Source: Bacteroidales bacterium (GTDB taxonomy: Bacteria > Bacteroidota > Bacteroidia > Bacteroidales > Paludibacteraceae). From it: a stretch of 44,235 nt of DNA. A program made the position numbers and the translations under genes. Below the pieces are notes generated by a model. It did no database searches, had not been told where the DNA came from, and was given only the letters and a program-made list of their open reading frames with translations. The DNA is taken from the NCBI GenBank assembly GCA_015061185.1, contig SUWZ01000027.1, positions 1 to 44,235 of the forward strand. Direction: 5' to 3'. This document shows, piece after piece, positions 33,599 to 42,470 of the stretch; position 1 is the stretch's first letter; each line of letters starts with the position of its first letter.

Positions 33599-34327
33599 AT
33601 GTTTGTAAAAACCGAAGCATTGATTTTAAGTGTAAAAAAACATCGTGATAATGCGATGTTGGTACAAGCTTATGCTTCTGAATTTGGAAGAATTTCGTTT
33701 TTGGTTTATGGAGGTCATGGCAGACGAGGAGGGAAGTCGTTTGCATCTGTTCTGCACCCCTTTTCATTGGTTGAGGTTGAGCTTGAGATGAAGCCCCATA
33801 GGGATTTGCATATTTCAAAAGAGATAAAAAGCACTGTGCCTCTGAACGGAATATTGTTCGACCCACAGAAAAGCACCTTAGCCATTTTTCTTGCAGAAAT
33901 TCTCTTATCCTCTTTAAAAACAGCAGAAAAAGATAGAGCACTTTTTACATTTCTAAAGGAATCCGTCCTCACGCTTGACAGGTTAGACAGAGGAATAGCT
34001 AATTTCCACATCGCGTTTTTGCTTAAATTTACCTACTTTCTTGGGGTATTCCCTAATGTTTCTGATTTAGGTACAATGGGTTACTTTGATATGAGGCAGG
34101 CAGAGTTTTCTGTTTCTCGTCCATTGCATTCTCAGTATATCGATTCTGTTCATGGTAGAGCGATACAACTGTTGACCAGAATGAATTATCAGAATCTGCA
34201 TCTCTATCGGTTTTCCAGAGACCAGCGCAGAGAAACATTAGAAAAAATTATCGAATATTATCGAATACATCTGCAAGGTTTTGGTGAAATCATCTCATTC
34301 TCTGTTTTGCAATCGATTTTTGCTTAA
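33599..34327 (+). CDS. recO: DNA repair protein RecO
   Basis: With RecR, loads RecA on SSB-coated single strands during gap repair. The 242-aa product has the N-terminal OB-fold (TEALILSVKKHRDNAMLVQAYASEFGRISFLVYGG) and the helical C-terminal domain (FLLKFTYFLGVFPNV). The zinc-finger cysteines of many RecO proteins are not visible here, as is often the case in this phylum. It lies 28 bp after the DUF5715 gene. Confidence 0.9.
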   Translation: MFVKTEALILSVKKHRDNAMLVQAYASEFGRISFLVYGGHGRRGGKSFASVLHPFSLVEVELEMKPHRDLHISKEIKSTVPLNGILFDPQKSTLAIFLAEILLSSLKTAEKDRALFTFLKESVLTLDRLDRGIANFHIAFLLKFTYFLGVFPNVSDLGTMGYFDMRQAEFSVSRPLHSQYIDSVHGRAIQLLTRMNYQNLHLYRFSRDQRRETLEKIIEYYRIHLQGFGEIISFSVLQSIFA

Positions 34328-34489
34328 CACCTGTTGTTAAAATTGATGGGAATATTGCTAATAGAGAGCATTTTATAGTGTTAAAAAATTCAAACTAAAT
34401 TCTTTGTTAATAAATTGATAGACAAAATTTTTCATTTATCCATATAATTTCCTTATTTTCGCAATCGTCAAATTATTAAAGTTAGAGCT

Positions 34490-34870
34490 ATGTCAGAGAA
34501 AACAAGATATTCAGATGCTGAATTAGAAGAATTCAGGTCTTTAATCGTTGAGAAATTGGAAGTTGCTCAGCGAGATTATGAGTTGTTAAAAGCCAATGTG
34601 GCAAATATGGATGGGAATGACACGAGCGATACATCTCCAACCTTTAAGATTATGGAAGAGGGTGCTGTTACTATGTCAAAAGAGGAGGCCGGAAGGTTGG
34701 CTCAGAGACAAATGAAGTTCATCCAACATTTGCAAGCGGCATTGGTGCGTATAGAAAACAAAACTTACGGAATTTGTCGTGAAACCGGTCGTTTGATTCC
34801 GAAAGAGCGTTTGAGAGCTGTTCCTCATGCAACTTTGTGCATCGATGCAAAAAATAATGGTGCAAAGTAA
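34490..34870 (+). CDS. TraR/DksA-type zinc-finger protein with reduced cysteine set
   Basis: A 126-aa DksA-like protein that should enter the RNA polymerase secondary channel and modulate transcription. Residues 1-85 form the coiled coil with an acidic tip (ANMDGNDTSDTSP). The finger region YGICRETGRLIPKERLRAVPHATLCIDAK aligns with the DksA finger but keeps only the first and third of four cysteines, so zinc may be bound weakly or not at all. A promoter-like TATTTTCG (one mismatch) lies at 34454-34461. A terminator separates it from lspA. Confidence 0.85.
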   Translation: MSEKTRYSDAELEEFRSLIVEKLEVAQRDYELLKANVANMDGNDTSDTSPTFKIMEEGAVTMSKEEAGRLAQRQMKFIQHLQAALVRIENKTYGICRETGRLIPKERLRAVPHATLCIDAKNNGAK

Positions 34871-34890
34871 TTTTTGAATTTTTATAAGGG

Positions 34891-34909
34891 GTGTATCAAT
34901 TGGATACAC
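34891..34909 (+). terminator. terminator between the dksA-like gene and lspA
   Basis: GTGTATC (34891-34897) pairs with GATACAC (34903-34909) around a 5-nt loop, followed by TCTTTTTCTTTT. It overlaps the lspA leader, so lspA either has its own promoter or depends on read-through. Confidence 0.65.
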
Positions 34910-34928
34910 TCTTTTTCTTTTCTAAAGT

Positions 34929-35555
34929 ATGACTAAGCGCATAAAAAATAAATTTTTAATCTCATTAGGAGTTTTTATTTTGTTATTGGTTCTTGACCAA
35001 TGGTCTAAGTTTTATGTTAAAACCCATTTCGTTTTAGGTGAAAGTGTTGAGGTCTTTGATTGGTTTTACATCCGTTTCATCGAAAATAATGGGATGGCGT
35101 TCGGTATCGAATTGTTTGATAAGTTTTTTTTGACCTTACTTAGAATTGTTGCTGTTTGCGCTATCTTGTACTACTTAGTAAAAATCATAAAAAATGATAT
35201 GAAATTAGGCTATATTGTGGGTGTCACGTTGTTGCTTGCAGGAGCCTTAGGCAATATCATTGATTGTGTTTTTTATGGCGTTTGGTTTGATTCAAGTTAT
35301 GGTCAAGTGGCAGAATTTCTACCTTCTCAGGGAGGCTATGCCTCTTATTTTTACGGGAAAGTGGTGGATATGTTGTATTTCCCCTTGATAGATACAGTTT
35401 TGCCAAGTTGGTTTCCTATCTGGGGGGGAGAACGTTTCACATTCTTTGACCCTGTATTTAATGTCGCAGATTCTGCTATTTGTGTCAGCGTGGCTTATAT
35501 GATCATTTTTGAGTATAAAACTTTGAACGAAGAGTTTTCTTCAAAGTTGGATTAA
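34929..35555 (+). CDS. lspA: signal peptidase II (prolipoprotein signal peptidase)
   Basis: Inner-membrane aspartic protease that cleaves lipoprotein signal peptides. Four membrane segments are visible. Family motifs are LLVLDQWSKFYVK, FIENNGMAFG, LAGALGNIID and the catalytic aspartates in GKVVDMLYFP and FNVADSAI. At 208 aa it is longer than the typical 160-170 aa form; the extra residues lie in a loop (GVWFDSSYGQVAEFLPSQGG) between the GNIID motif and the first catalytic aspartate. The stop codon abuts the next start codon. Confidence 0.95.
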   Translation: MTKRIKNKFLISLGVFILLLVLDQWSKFYVKTHFVLGESVEVFDWFYIRFIENNGMAFGIELFDKFFLTLLRIVAVCAILYYLVKIIKNDMKLGYIVGVTLLLAGALGNIIDCVFYGVWFDSSYGQVAEFLPSQGGYASYFYGKVVDMLYFPLIDTVLPSWFPIWGGERFTFFDPVFNVADSAICVSVAYMIIFEYKTLNEEFSSKLD

Positions 35556-35924
35556 ATGTTGTTTAGTATGAGATTCAACCCTTTCTATATTTTTGTTTTG
35601 TTTACTCTCTTATCTATGTTTTCTTGCTCGATTGATAAGGGAGAGCCGGTTATTCCGGAAGATAAAATGGTGGATATACTAACAGATTTCTACTTGACGC
35701 AGGCAACTGTGAATGATTATGTGTTGCCGAAAAACGAAAATCGGGTGATGTATTATTGTGGAGTGTTGGCAAGACATGGAGTGACGGAGGCTGAATTTGA
35801 TTCAGCGGTCACTTGGTACACCCAAAATTTTGATGTATATGAGAAGGTGTATGATAAAGTGTTGTCTAACCTTGCCGTTGTCAAAGATTCTGTTGCAAAA
35901 TCTATCCAAAATCAACCACAATAG
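35556..35924 (+). CDS. DUF4296 lipoprotein
   Basis: A 122-aa protein with a lipoprotein signal (YIFVLFTLLSMFSC) and the DUF4296 body (PEDKMVDILTDFYLTQATVND, CGVLARHGVTEAEFDSAVTWY). The family is specific to Bacteroidota and usually lies next to lspA, as here; function unknown. The ATG immediately follows the lspA stop; an internal ATG at 35568 is an alternative start. Confidence 0.85.
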   Translation: MLFSMRFNPFYIFVLFTLLSMFSCSIDKGEPVIPEDKMVDILTDFYLTQATVNDYVLPKNENRVMYYCGVLARHGVTEAEFDSAVTWYTQNFDVYEKVYDKVLSNLAVVKDSVAKSIQNQPQ

Positions 35925-35933
35925 AGGTTTGTT

Positions 35934-36230
35934 ATGATACGTTTGGCTTCTCATAGAATCTATTTTGGTCCATCTTCATACACCGGAAATGGCGTGGTTG
36001 TCCTCGATGAAGAGGGGAGATTTGTAGAACTTTTTTCTCTGCATGATTGCATCGTAGAACCTGCTAATACAGTTTTTTATGACGAAGATATTTTCCTTAT
36101 GAGAAAAGGTGAATCGCCCGAAAATGGAGATTTACCTTTTTTGCCTCTCTCTGGCGATTCTGTTGATATTTTTCTTCATAAGGCATCTTCTGATAATTTC
36201 TCTTCTTATAAGAAGGGATTTGGAGGATAA
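35934..36230 (+). CDS. short ORF resembling the N-terminus of an amidohydrolase (possibly truncated)
   Basis: A 98-aa product, 9 bp after the DUF4296 gene. The opening (IRLASHRIYFGPSSYTGNGVVVLDEEGRFVELFSL) resembles the first beta-sandwich strands of cytosine-deaminase-like amidohydrolases, but no metal-binding HxH or barrel follows. The reading frame stops exactly where the outer repeat arm begins (36230), so it may be a gene cut short by the element, or a genuine small protein. I cannot decide between these. Confidence 0.6.
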   Translation: MIRLASHRIYFGPSSYTGNGVVVLDEEGRFVELFSLHDCIVEPANTVFYDEDIFLMRKGESPENGDLPFLPLSGDSVDIFLHKASSDNFSSYKKGFGG

Positions 36231-36278
36231 GAAGTTGTTTTAAATTTTATTTTGAGCCTATTTGAGAGAGATTTTTAA
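36230..36278. repeat. half copy of the outer MITE-like element (copy C)
   Basis: One arm only: the AGAAGTTGTTTTAAATTTTA end, then GAGCCTATTTGAGAGAG and TTTTTAA. The opposite arm is absent. The inner element follows at once. Confidence 0.55.
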
Positions 36279-36388
36279 GGGGAGTTCTATAAATTCACCC
36301 TTAAAGATATGGAAAGTGTAAATCGCAGTTGATAAACTTTTAGGTGATTTTGATTTATTTTGGCAACAAAGAATTTATAGAACTTACT
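36279..36388. mobile_element. inner MITE-like element, shortened copy (copy C)
   Basis: 110 bp from GGGGAGTTCTATAAATTC to GAATTTATAGAACTTACT, with the shared body AAAGTGTAAATCG and GATAAACTTTT and TTTTGATTTATTTTGGCAA. It is flanked by TTAA on both sides (36275-36278 and 36389-36392). It ends 15 bp before the SGNH gene start, so that gene's promoter must lie in or before the element. Confidence 0.6.
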
Positions 36389-36403
36389 TTAATTCTTAAT
36401 ACA

Positions 36404-37732
36404 ATGAAATACAAATTTACTACGATTCTATTGGGATGTTTTTTCTCAACACAACTATTTTCCATTGTCCCTAATCAACTTTTAACAAGAGGAGTTGTGG
36501 CAAAAACCTCAGATGGTGATAACTCTTATATTACGGACGGACAACTCACCGGGTGGAAGAATTCCAAAGCAAAGGATATTGCCATACAAGTATCTAATTC
36601 GGCAGATACACTTTTAGTCACATGGGAATCTATGGGAGACTTTGCTTGGGCTACAGATTTCACCACAGGCTGCTCTCACAGTGGTACTCCTTTGAAGAAC
36701 TTTAAAATCTTAACTTCAGCCAATTCAACGGATGGCAAAGATGGCGATTGGGAAGAGGTGGCTGTTGTTGAAAATAATCCGGTTATGTCTCGTGCTCTAT
36801 CCATTCCTTTTTCCGGAAAATCTTGGTTTAGATTTGTCAGCGAAGAGAGTGTAGGAGAGATATTGGAAATAGAAGCTTTTGACATTAGCAACGGTGGGAA
36901 TGATACATGGTTTTTCATGGGAACAAGTATCAGTCAGATGGGAATGAAACAACAAGATACAGATACCACTGTGGCGGATTTGATTCATGCAAGATTTCCT
37001 AATTATACCCCGGCAATGCTTCGCGGAGGAATTGGGTGCATAAACAGTACAGAGGTGGTAGCCCGTTTGTCTGATTATCTGAAGTATGCAGGCAATGTTA
37101 AGTATTGGGCTATAGAGATGGGTACCAATGATGCTTGGGGAGGCGGCGATTGGAATGCCGAAACATTCAGAAAGAATATGCAAACAATTATTGATTCTGC
37201 CAAAGCTTGCGGAATAACTCCTGTTTTGGCTCGCATCATTGCTACAGATCCGGACAAAGCAGGTTGGCAGGTTAATCCAAAATTTCTTCAAATCATCGAT
37301 GATTTGACAGAAAAAAATAGTTTGCCGCAAGGACCTGATTTTTACTCCTATTTTAAGAGTCACCCCGAGTTGTTAGGTAGTGATGGAGTTCATCCCAACG
37401 GAAGTGCAGGCGGCGGACAAGCCATGCATCATCTGTGGGCGGAAGCATTAGCCCCGTTGTATGAGCAGAGCGGTTCTACCGGTGAAAACGATGTAAATGT
37501 TAACCAATTCCCGAAAATCCGGGTAGAGGGAAAAAGTATATTCTTGTCGGACAACTTCTATAAGGATTGTTTGTTGGAAATTATCTCGATGAATGGGGCT
37601 GTATTAGAATCTTTTAGAGTTGCAGAACGAGAGAATGTTATAACTACTAATCTTGTTGGTGGTAACTACATTTTGGTGCTTAAAACCCCTGAAAAGGTTT
37701 TTAACACGAAGATATTTCTCCCTTTTGATTGA
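36404..37732 (+). CDS. secreted SGNH-hydrolase (esterase-like) with T9SS sorting domain
   Basis: A 443-aa exported protein. A signal peptide (KFTTILLGCFFSTQLFS) precedes a beta-rich module at about 30-165 (discoidin-like, ending in LEIEAFDISNGG), perhaps sugar-binding. The SGNH domain follows. S175 lies in block I (FFMGTSISQMG, GTS replacing GDS), GTNDAW is block III, and D327-x2-H330 lies in SDGVHPN. Residues about 370-443 look like a type IX secretion domain. The likely role is deacetylation of plant polysaccharide. I start at the ATG at 36404, where the signal peptide begins; the upstream in-frame ATG at 36344 lies inside the repeat element. Confidence 0.82.
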   Translation: MKYKFTTILLGCFFSTQLFSIVPNQLLTRGVVAKTSDGDNSYITDGQLTGWKNSKAKDIAIQVSNSADTLLVTWESMGDFAWATDFTTGCSHSGTPLKNFKILTSANSTDGKDGDWEEVAVVENNPVMSRALSIPFSGKSWFRFVSEESVGEILEIEAFDISNGGNDTWFFMGTSISQMGMKQQDTDTTVADLIHARFPNYTPAMLRGGIGCINSTEVVARLSDYLKYAGNVKYWAIEMGTNDAWGGGDWNAETFRKNMQTIIDSAKACGITPVLARIIATDPDKAGWQVNPKFLQIIDDLTEKNSLPQGPDFYSYFKSHPELLGSDGVHPNGSAGGGQAMHHLWAEALAPLYEQSGSTGENDVNVNQFPKIRVEGKSIFLSDNFYKDCLLEIISMNGAVLESFRVAERENVITTNLVGGNYILVLKTPEKVFNTKIFLPFD

Positions 37733-37760
37733 GGCGTTCTATGCTTTAAAAAATATCAAA

Positions 37761-37800
37761 TAGGAAGTTGACTTTCTACAAAAGAGAGGTCAACTTCCTA
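37761..37800. terminator. bidirectional terminator
   Basis: TAGGAAGTTGAC (37761-37772) pairs perfectly with GTCAACTTCCTA (37789-37800). It lies between the convergent SGNH and lipoprotein genes, with T-runs in the minus direction (TTTTTTAAAG). Confidence 0.8.
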
Positions 37801-37809
37801 TGTTTAAAT

Positions 37810-38253
37810 TTATTCGTTTTCTGATTCTTTCTTTTCCTTGAATTCTTTGTATTCTTCATCAGTTCGAATATGGTAAGCTACCCCTTTAACTTTAACGTCT
37901 TTAGTTACTACTGTTAAAAATACCAATGGCACGCGAACTCTATGGTAATCAAGAGTCGCATCTAATAGCCCATCTGCGTTGGGGTAACTTTTTAATGCAT
38001 TTTTCGTAGCTCTGCTTTTTAGCCATTTATCTCTTGCCCATCCAAATGGAATAAACAATAGCCAAAGACGAGCCCCTCCTGCATTCCCTTCTGCCTCTCC
38101 TAAGATTTCAATTCTATCTTTATCTAACATCATAAGTGATGTTGAATTGGGGATAGGATTTACATCCAATGTTACGCATGAAGTTAGAATACTCAAAGAG
38201 AGTATGAAACATAAGATTTTCTTAATGTAAAATTTATTTCTCTTTCTATTCAT
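37810..38253 (-). CDS. lipoprotein of unknown function
   Basis: A 147-aa protein with a lipoprotein signal (KKILCFILSLSILTSC). The body has EILGEAEGNAGGARLWLLFIPFG and NALKSYPNADGLLDATLDYHRVRVP, a pattern of short strands and a conserved-looking glycine segment seen in small Bacteroidota envelope lipoproteins. I do not recognise a named family. It starts 1 bp after the next gene's stop, so the two are cotranscribed. Confidence 0.72.
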   Translation of the reverse strand: MNRKRNKFYIKKILCFILSLSILTSCVTLDVNPIPNSTSLMMLDKDRIEILGEAEGNAGGARLWLLFIPFGWARDKWLKSRATKNALKSYPNADGLLDATLDYHRVRVPLVFLTVVTKDVKVKGVAYHIRTDEEYKEFKEKKESENE

Positions 38254-38254
38254 T

Positions 38255-38773
38255 TTATTGTCCTATTTTTTTAAAAGAATATGCTTCCCATTCTTCATAA
38301 AATTTTCCATCAGTTTCCATTTCTGCCCAGTACCATTCCAATCTTAATTCGGATGTTGTCAATTCAATTATAGTAACTGCCTCAATATCATCGTCTTGGT
38401 TATCATTATATATCAAATTAATTTTGTTCTTATCACTTGTCCATTTCCCGGTTGAACCTTTTTCCCAATTATACTCTCCAGAATCAGAATCAATGTCATA
38501 CTTGTACGTATACTCGTACATTGAGAAAGTTCCGTCTGCGTTGAATTGGATTCTAAAATCCTCTTCTTGTTCTCTACCTTCTTCTACAAGTTTCCCATCT
38601 TCTAATTCCTTGTAATATACATATTCACTTTGCCATAATCCTGTCAAATTACTGATTGAAATTTCGTCGTTAGTGGAATCGTAATCTTCATCTTCTTCAT
38701 CTGAGCAGGCTGTGAAATTTAAAGTACCGAATAGCAACATGGCTATCACCCATAACAAATTTGTTTTTTTCAT
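38255..38773 (-). CDS. lipocalin-like lipoprotein
   Basis: A 172-aa protein with a lipoprotein signal (VIAMLLFGTLNFTAC) and a very acidic linker (SDEEDEDYDSTNDE). The rest looks like the small beta-barrel lipocalin-like domain common in Bacteroidota: LTGLWQSEYVYY, FRIQFNADGTFSMYEYTYKYD, STGKWTSDKNKINLIYND, ELTTSELRLEWYW. Ligand unknown. It is the first gene of a two-gene operon with the lipoprotein downstream. Confidence 0.75.
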   Translation of the reverse strand: MKKTNLLWVIAMLLFGTLNFTACSDEEDEDYDSTNDEISISNLTGLWQSEYVYYKELEDGKLVEEGREQEEDFRIQFNADGTFSMYEYTYKYDIDSDSGEYNWEKGSTGKWTSDKNKINLIYNDNQDDDIEAVTIIELTTSELRLEWYWAEMETDGKFYEEWEAYSFKKIGQ

Positions 38774-39189
38774 TTTAAATTGTTTTAATAGTTAATAAAT
38801 ATTTATTTTTATCTCTATATTTCGACAGTTTTTTAGTCAACCTCTTAAGTCTTATTTTGCAAGAAATAATTTTAATTTTCTGCGAAAATATCTCATTATT
38901 TCTAAAAATTTTAAATACGATACCTCTAATTTACCCCCCCCGTTTTATTGATTATTATCAATAGTTTAATTTTAATTATAGCCATTCAATACCTTTTATA
39001 TCAACCCAACGAACTCAATTTCCGTAAATCAAGTGTCGATGATTTTGGAAGATATTTTGTTTAGGTTCTTTTTATCAACAGAGGAGTGAAGTGAGCGTTG
39101 CAACGGAATGAATAGAGGCAAGATAAGTAAAATTAATTCCAATACATCCGAAACATAATTTATGATTTGAAAATAGGGAATCGTAATTT

Positions 39190-39585
39190 AGAAACTGTTT
39201 AAATTTTATTTCGAGCATATTTGAGAGAGATTTTTAAATCTATTTTTAATCTTCTTCTGCAGAAAATAGTGGACTATTATCAAAAAAGGAGAATAAAAAT
39301 AGGTTTAAGGTGAGTTCTATAAATTCACCGTTTAAAATTTAAAAAGTGTAAATCGAAGATTGATAAACTTTTCGGTACTTTTTGATTTATTTTGGCAAAT
39401 TGCTGCTTGTCAGTCGGTCACAGTGCTCGCACTGCTCCTTCCTTTCGCACGACAATTTACTCGAAATAAATTCAAAAATTCCTCGAAATGAATTTATAGA
39501 ACCCACCTAAAAGAATCTCAAAGATCCCGAAAATAAGAGAGTGAAACTATAGAATATTTTTTTTAATAAAATTTAAATAACTTCT
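39190..39585. mobile_element. outer MITE-like element interrupted by the inner one (copy D)
   Basis: Ends are AGAAACTGTTTAAATTTTAT (from 39190) and the complement ending ATAACTTCT (39585). Compared with copy B it is inverted and carries the inner element at 39309-39507. Removing that insert and one TAA leaves 194 bp, against 195 bp in copy B. The central palindrome AATAGTGGACTATT (39265-39278) is conserved. Confidence 0.65.
39309..39507. mobile_element. inner MITE-like element, longest copy
   Basis: 199 bp from GGTGAGTTCTATAAATTC to GAATTTATAGAACCCACC, flanked by TAA at 39306-39308 and 39508-39510. It has no coding capacity. A 50-bp GC-richer block (39403-39452) with the palindrome CAGTGCTCGCACTG (39421-39434) sits in its middle, between AAATTG and CAATTT, and is absent from the shorter copy at 36279-36388. 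Confidence 0.65.
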
Positions 39586-39724
39586 TATAGAAGTTGCCTT
39601 TATAGAACTCTCTTATAATGGATTCAAATTCCCCTAAGATTAGATTTATTACAAATAAATAAACCGAAATTGTAATTTGTAGATGTTACCTCAATATTTA
39701 TTCATTGCGTTTTTTATACACTCT

Positions 39725-39758
39725 TTTGCTTAAAATACTATTTTTTTTTGTACATTTG
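39725..39758 (+). promoter_or_regulatory. promoter of gyrB
   Basis: TTTG (39725-39728), a 22-nt spacer and TACATTTG (39751-39758) match the Bacteroidota consensus. The leader is about 25 nt. Confidence 0.6.
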
Positions 39759-39773
39759 TGGGTATTAAAATAG

Positions 39774-41735
<1,962 letters not shown>

Positions 41736-41770
41736 TGAATAGATAATTCCAATTAGGTGTCTTTAATATG

Positions 41771-41810
41771 TGAGGGTGTATCTCAACTTTATAGTTTTGA
41801 TGCACCCTCA
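41771..41810 (+). terminator. terminator of gyrB
   Basis: TGAGGGTGTATC (41771-41782) pairs with GATGCACCCTCA (41799-41810), with one G-U pair, and is followed by TTGATTTTTG. Confidence 0.85.
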
Positions 41811-41863
41811 TTGATTTTTGAATAGATCTAATTTCATCTCCGCACAACGTGCGAACAGATAAT

Positions 41864-42250
41864 TTAATTAAACAGATTTCTAAGAATTTTTGACCTATAC
41901 GCCGAAAGTTTACCCTTGTTGGCTTCGTACAAATCACGGTAGACCTCCTCAAAGAACTTCTTTGAACGTCTGGCATTGGCATCCGACAAAGTGTTCCGTT
42001 TGGGAACTACCTCTATTCCAACATGATGCAGCTTCCTTACCTCGACGGTCATAGATATCTCTATCTCGCGCAATGAATCGAAACGCATTATCACCGCATA
42101 CAGCATAGTCGCCAAGTGGGTGAAGCCGTCAAAGCTCTTCACATACCGTTCTCCTCCATTTTTCTGCTGATTTCAAATTTTATCGCAGTCTAGCGATTTT
42201 ATTAACTGTCCATATATCGGTTGCCCGAAAATAATACTATTTTTGCCCAG
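41864..42250 (-). pseudogene. IS4-family transposase remnant (N-terminal part only)
   Basis: Minus-strand reading gives GKNSIIFGQPIYGQLIKS, an in-frame TGA (42173-42175), then YVKSFDGFTHLATMLYAVIM and KRNTLSDANARRSKKFFE. This is the N-terminal domain (DUF4372) of IS4-type transposases common in Bacteroidales. The expected start is CTG (42248-42250) rather than ATG. The reading frame ends after YRSKILRNLFN, so the whole DDE catalytic domain is missing. Dead by start codon, nonsense codon and 3' truncation. Confidence 0.8.
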
Positions 42251-42284
42251 GTTATTTGGTTGTTTTGCAAATACAAAATAACCT
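42249..42284. repeat. inverted repeat beside the transposase remnant
   Basis: AGGTTATTT (42249-42257) pairs with AAATAACCT (42276-42284). It lies directly upstream of the remnant's N-terminus and may be the IS end or its promoter-proximal hairpin. Confidence 0.4.
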
Positions 42285-42287
42285 AAA

Positions 42288-42317
42288 AGGGCTGAAACCT
42301 TTTATGGAATCAGCCCT
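42288..42317. terminator. hairpin terminator upstream of the IS remnant
   Basis: AGGGCTGA (42288-42295) pairs with TCAGCCCT (42310-42317), followed on the + strand by TAATTTTTTAG. On the minus strand it is followed by TTTTAGG. No + strand gene ends here, so it probably blocks read-through near the IS. Confidence 0.6.
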
Positions 42318-42398
42318 AATTTTTTAGTTTTATCGGTGGTAATAAAAATTATTTCAACTTAATATTAACTAATTTTTAATTCCTTTTTGAATATTATT

Positions 42399-42432
42399 AT
42401 TCGGGCTTTTCTACAAGCAGAAAAGCCCGAAT
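42399..42432 (-). terminator. terminator of the two-repeat secreted protein gene
   Basis: ATTCGGGCTTTTCT (42399-42412) pairs perfectly over 14 bp with AGAAAAGCCCGAAT (42419-42432) around a 6-nt loop. It lies 39 bp past the stop codon of the minus-strand gene. Confidence 0.7.
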
Positions 42433-42470
42433 ATAATTACTTGTTTTAGTTCAAAATTGAAAATTTATTA

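Noticed and set aside
34404-34444. TTGTTAATAAA and TTTATCCAT upstream of the dksA-like gene as DnaA boxes
   Set aside because: Each is a partial match in AT-rich DNA with no skew change; it mainly shows that such words occur by chance here.
36344-36403. Upstream ATG of the SGNH gene
   Set aside because: It lies inside the repeat element and would put 20 unrelated residues before a clean signal peptide.
41841-41853. CGCACAACGTGCG palindrome after gyrB as a terminator or operator
   Set aside because: A 5-bp stem with no T-run, close to the true gyrB terminator; no role can be argued from sequence alone.
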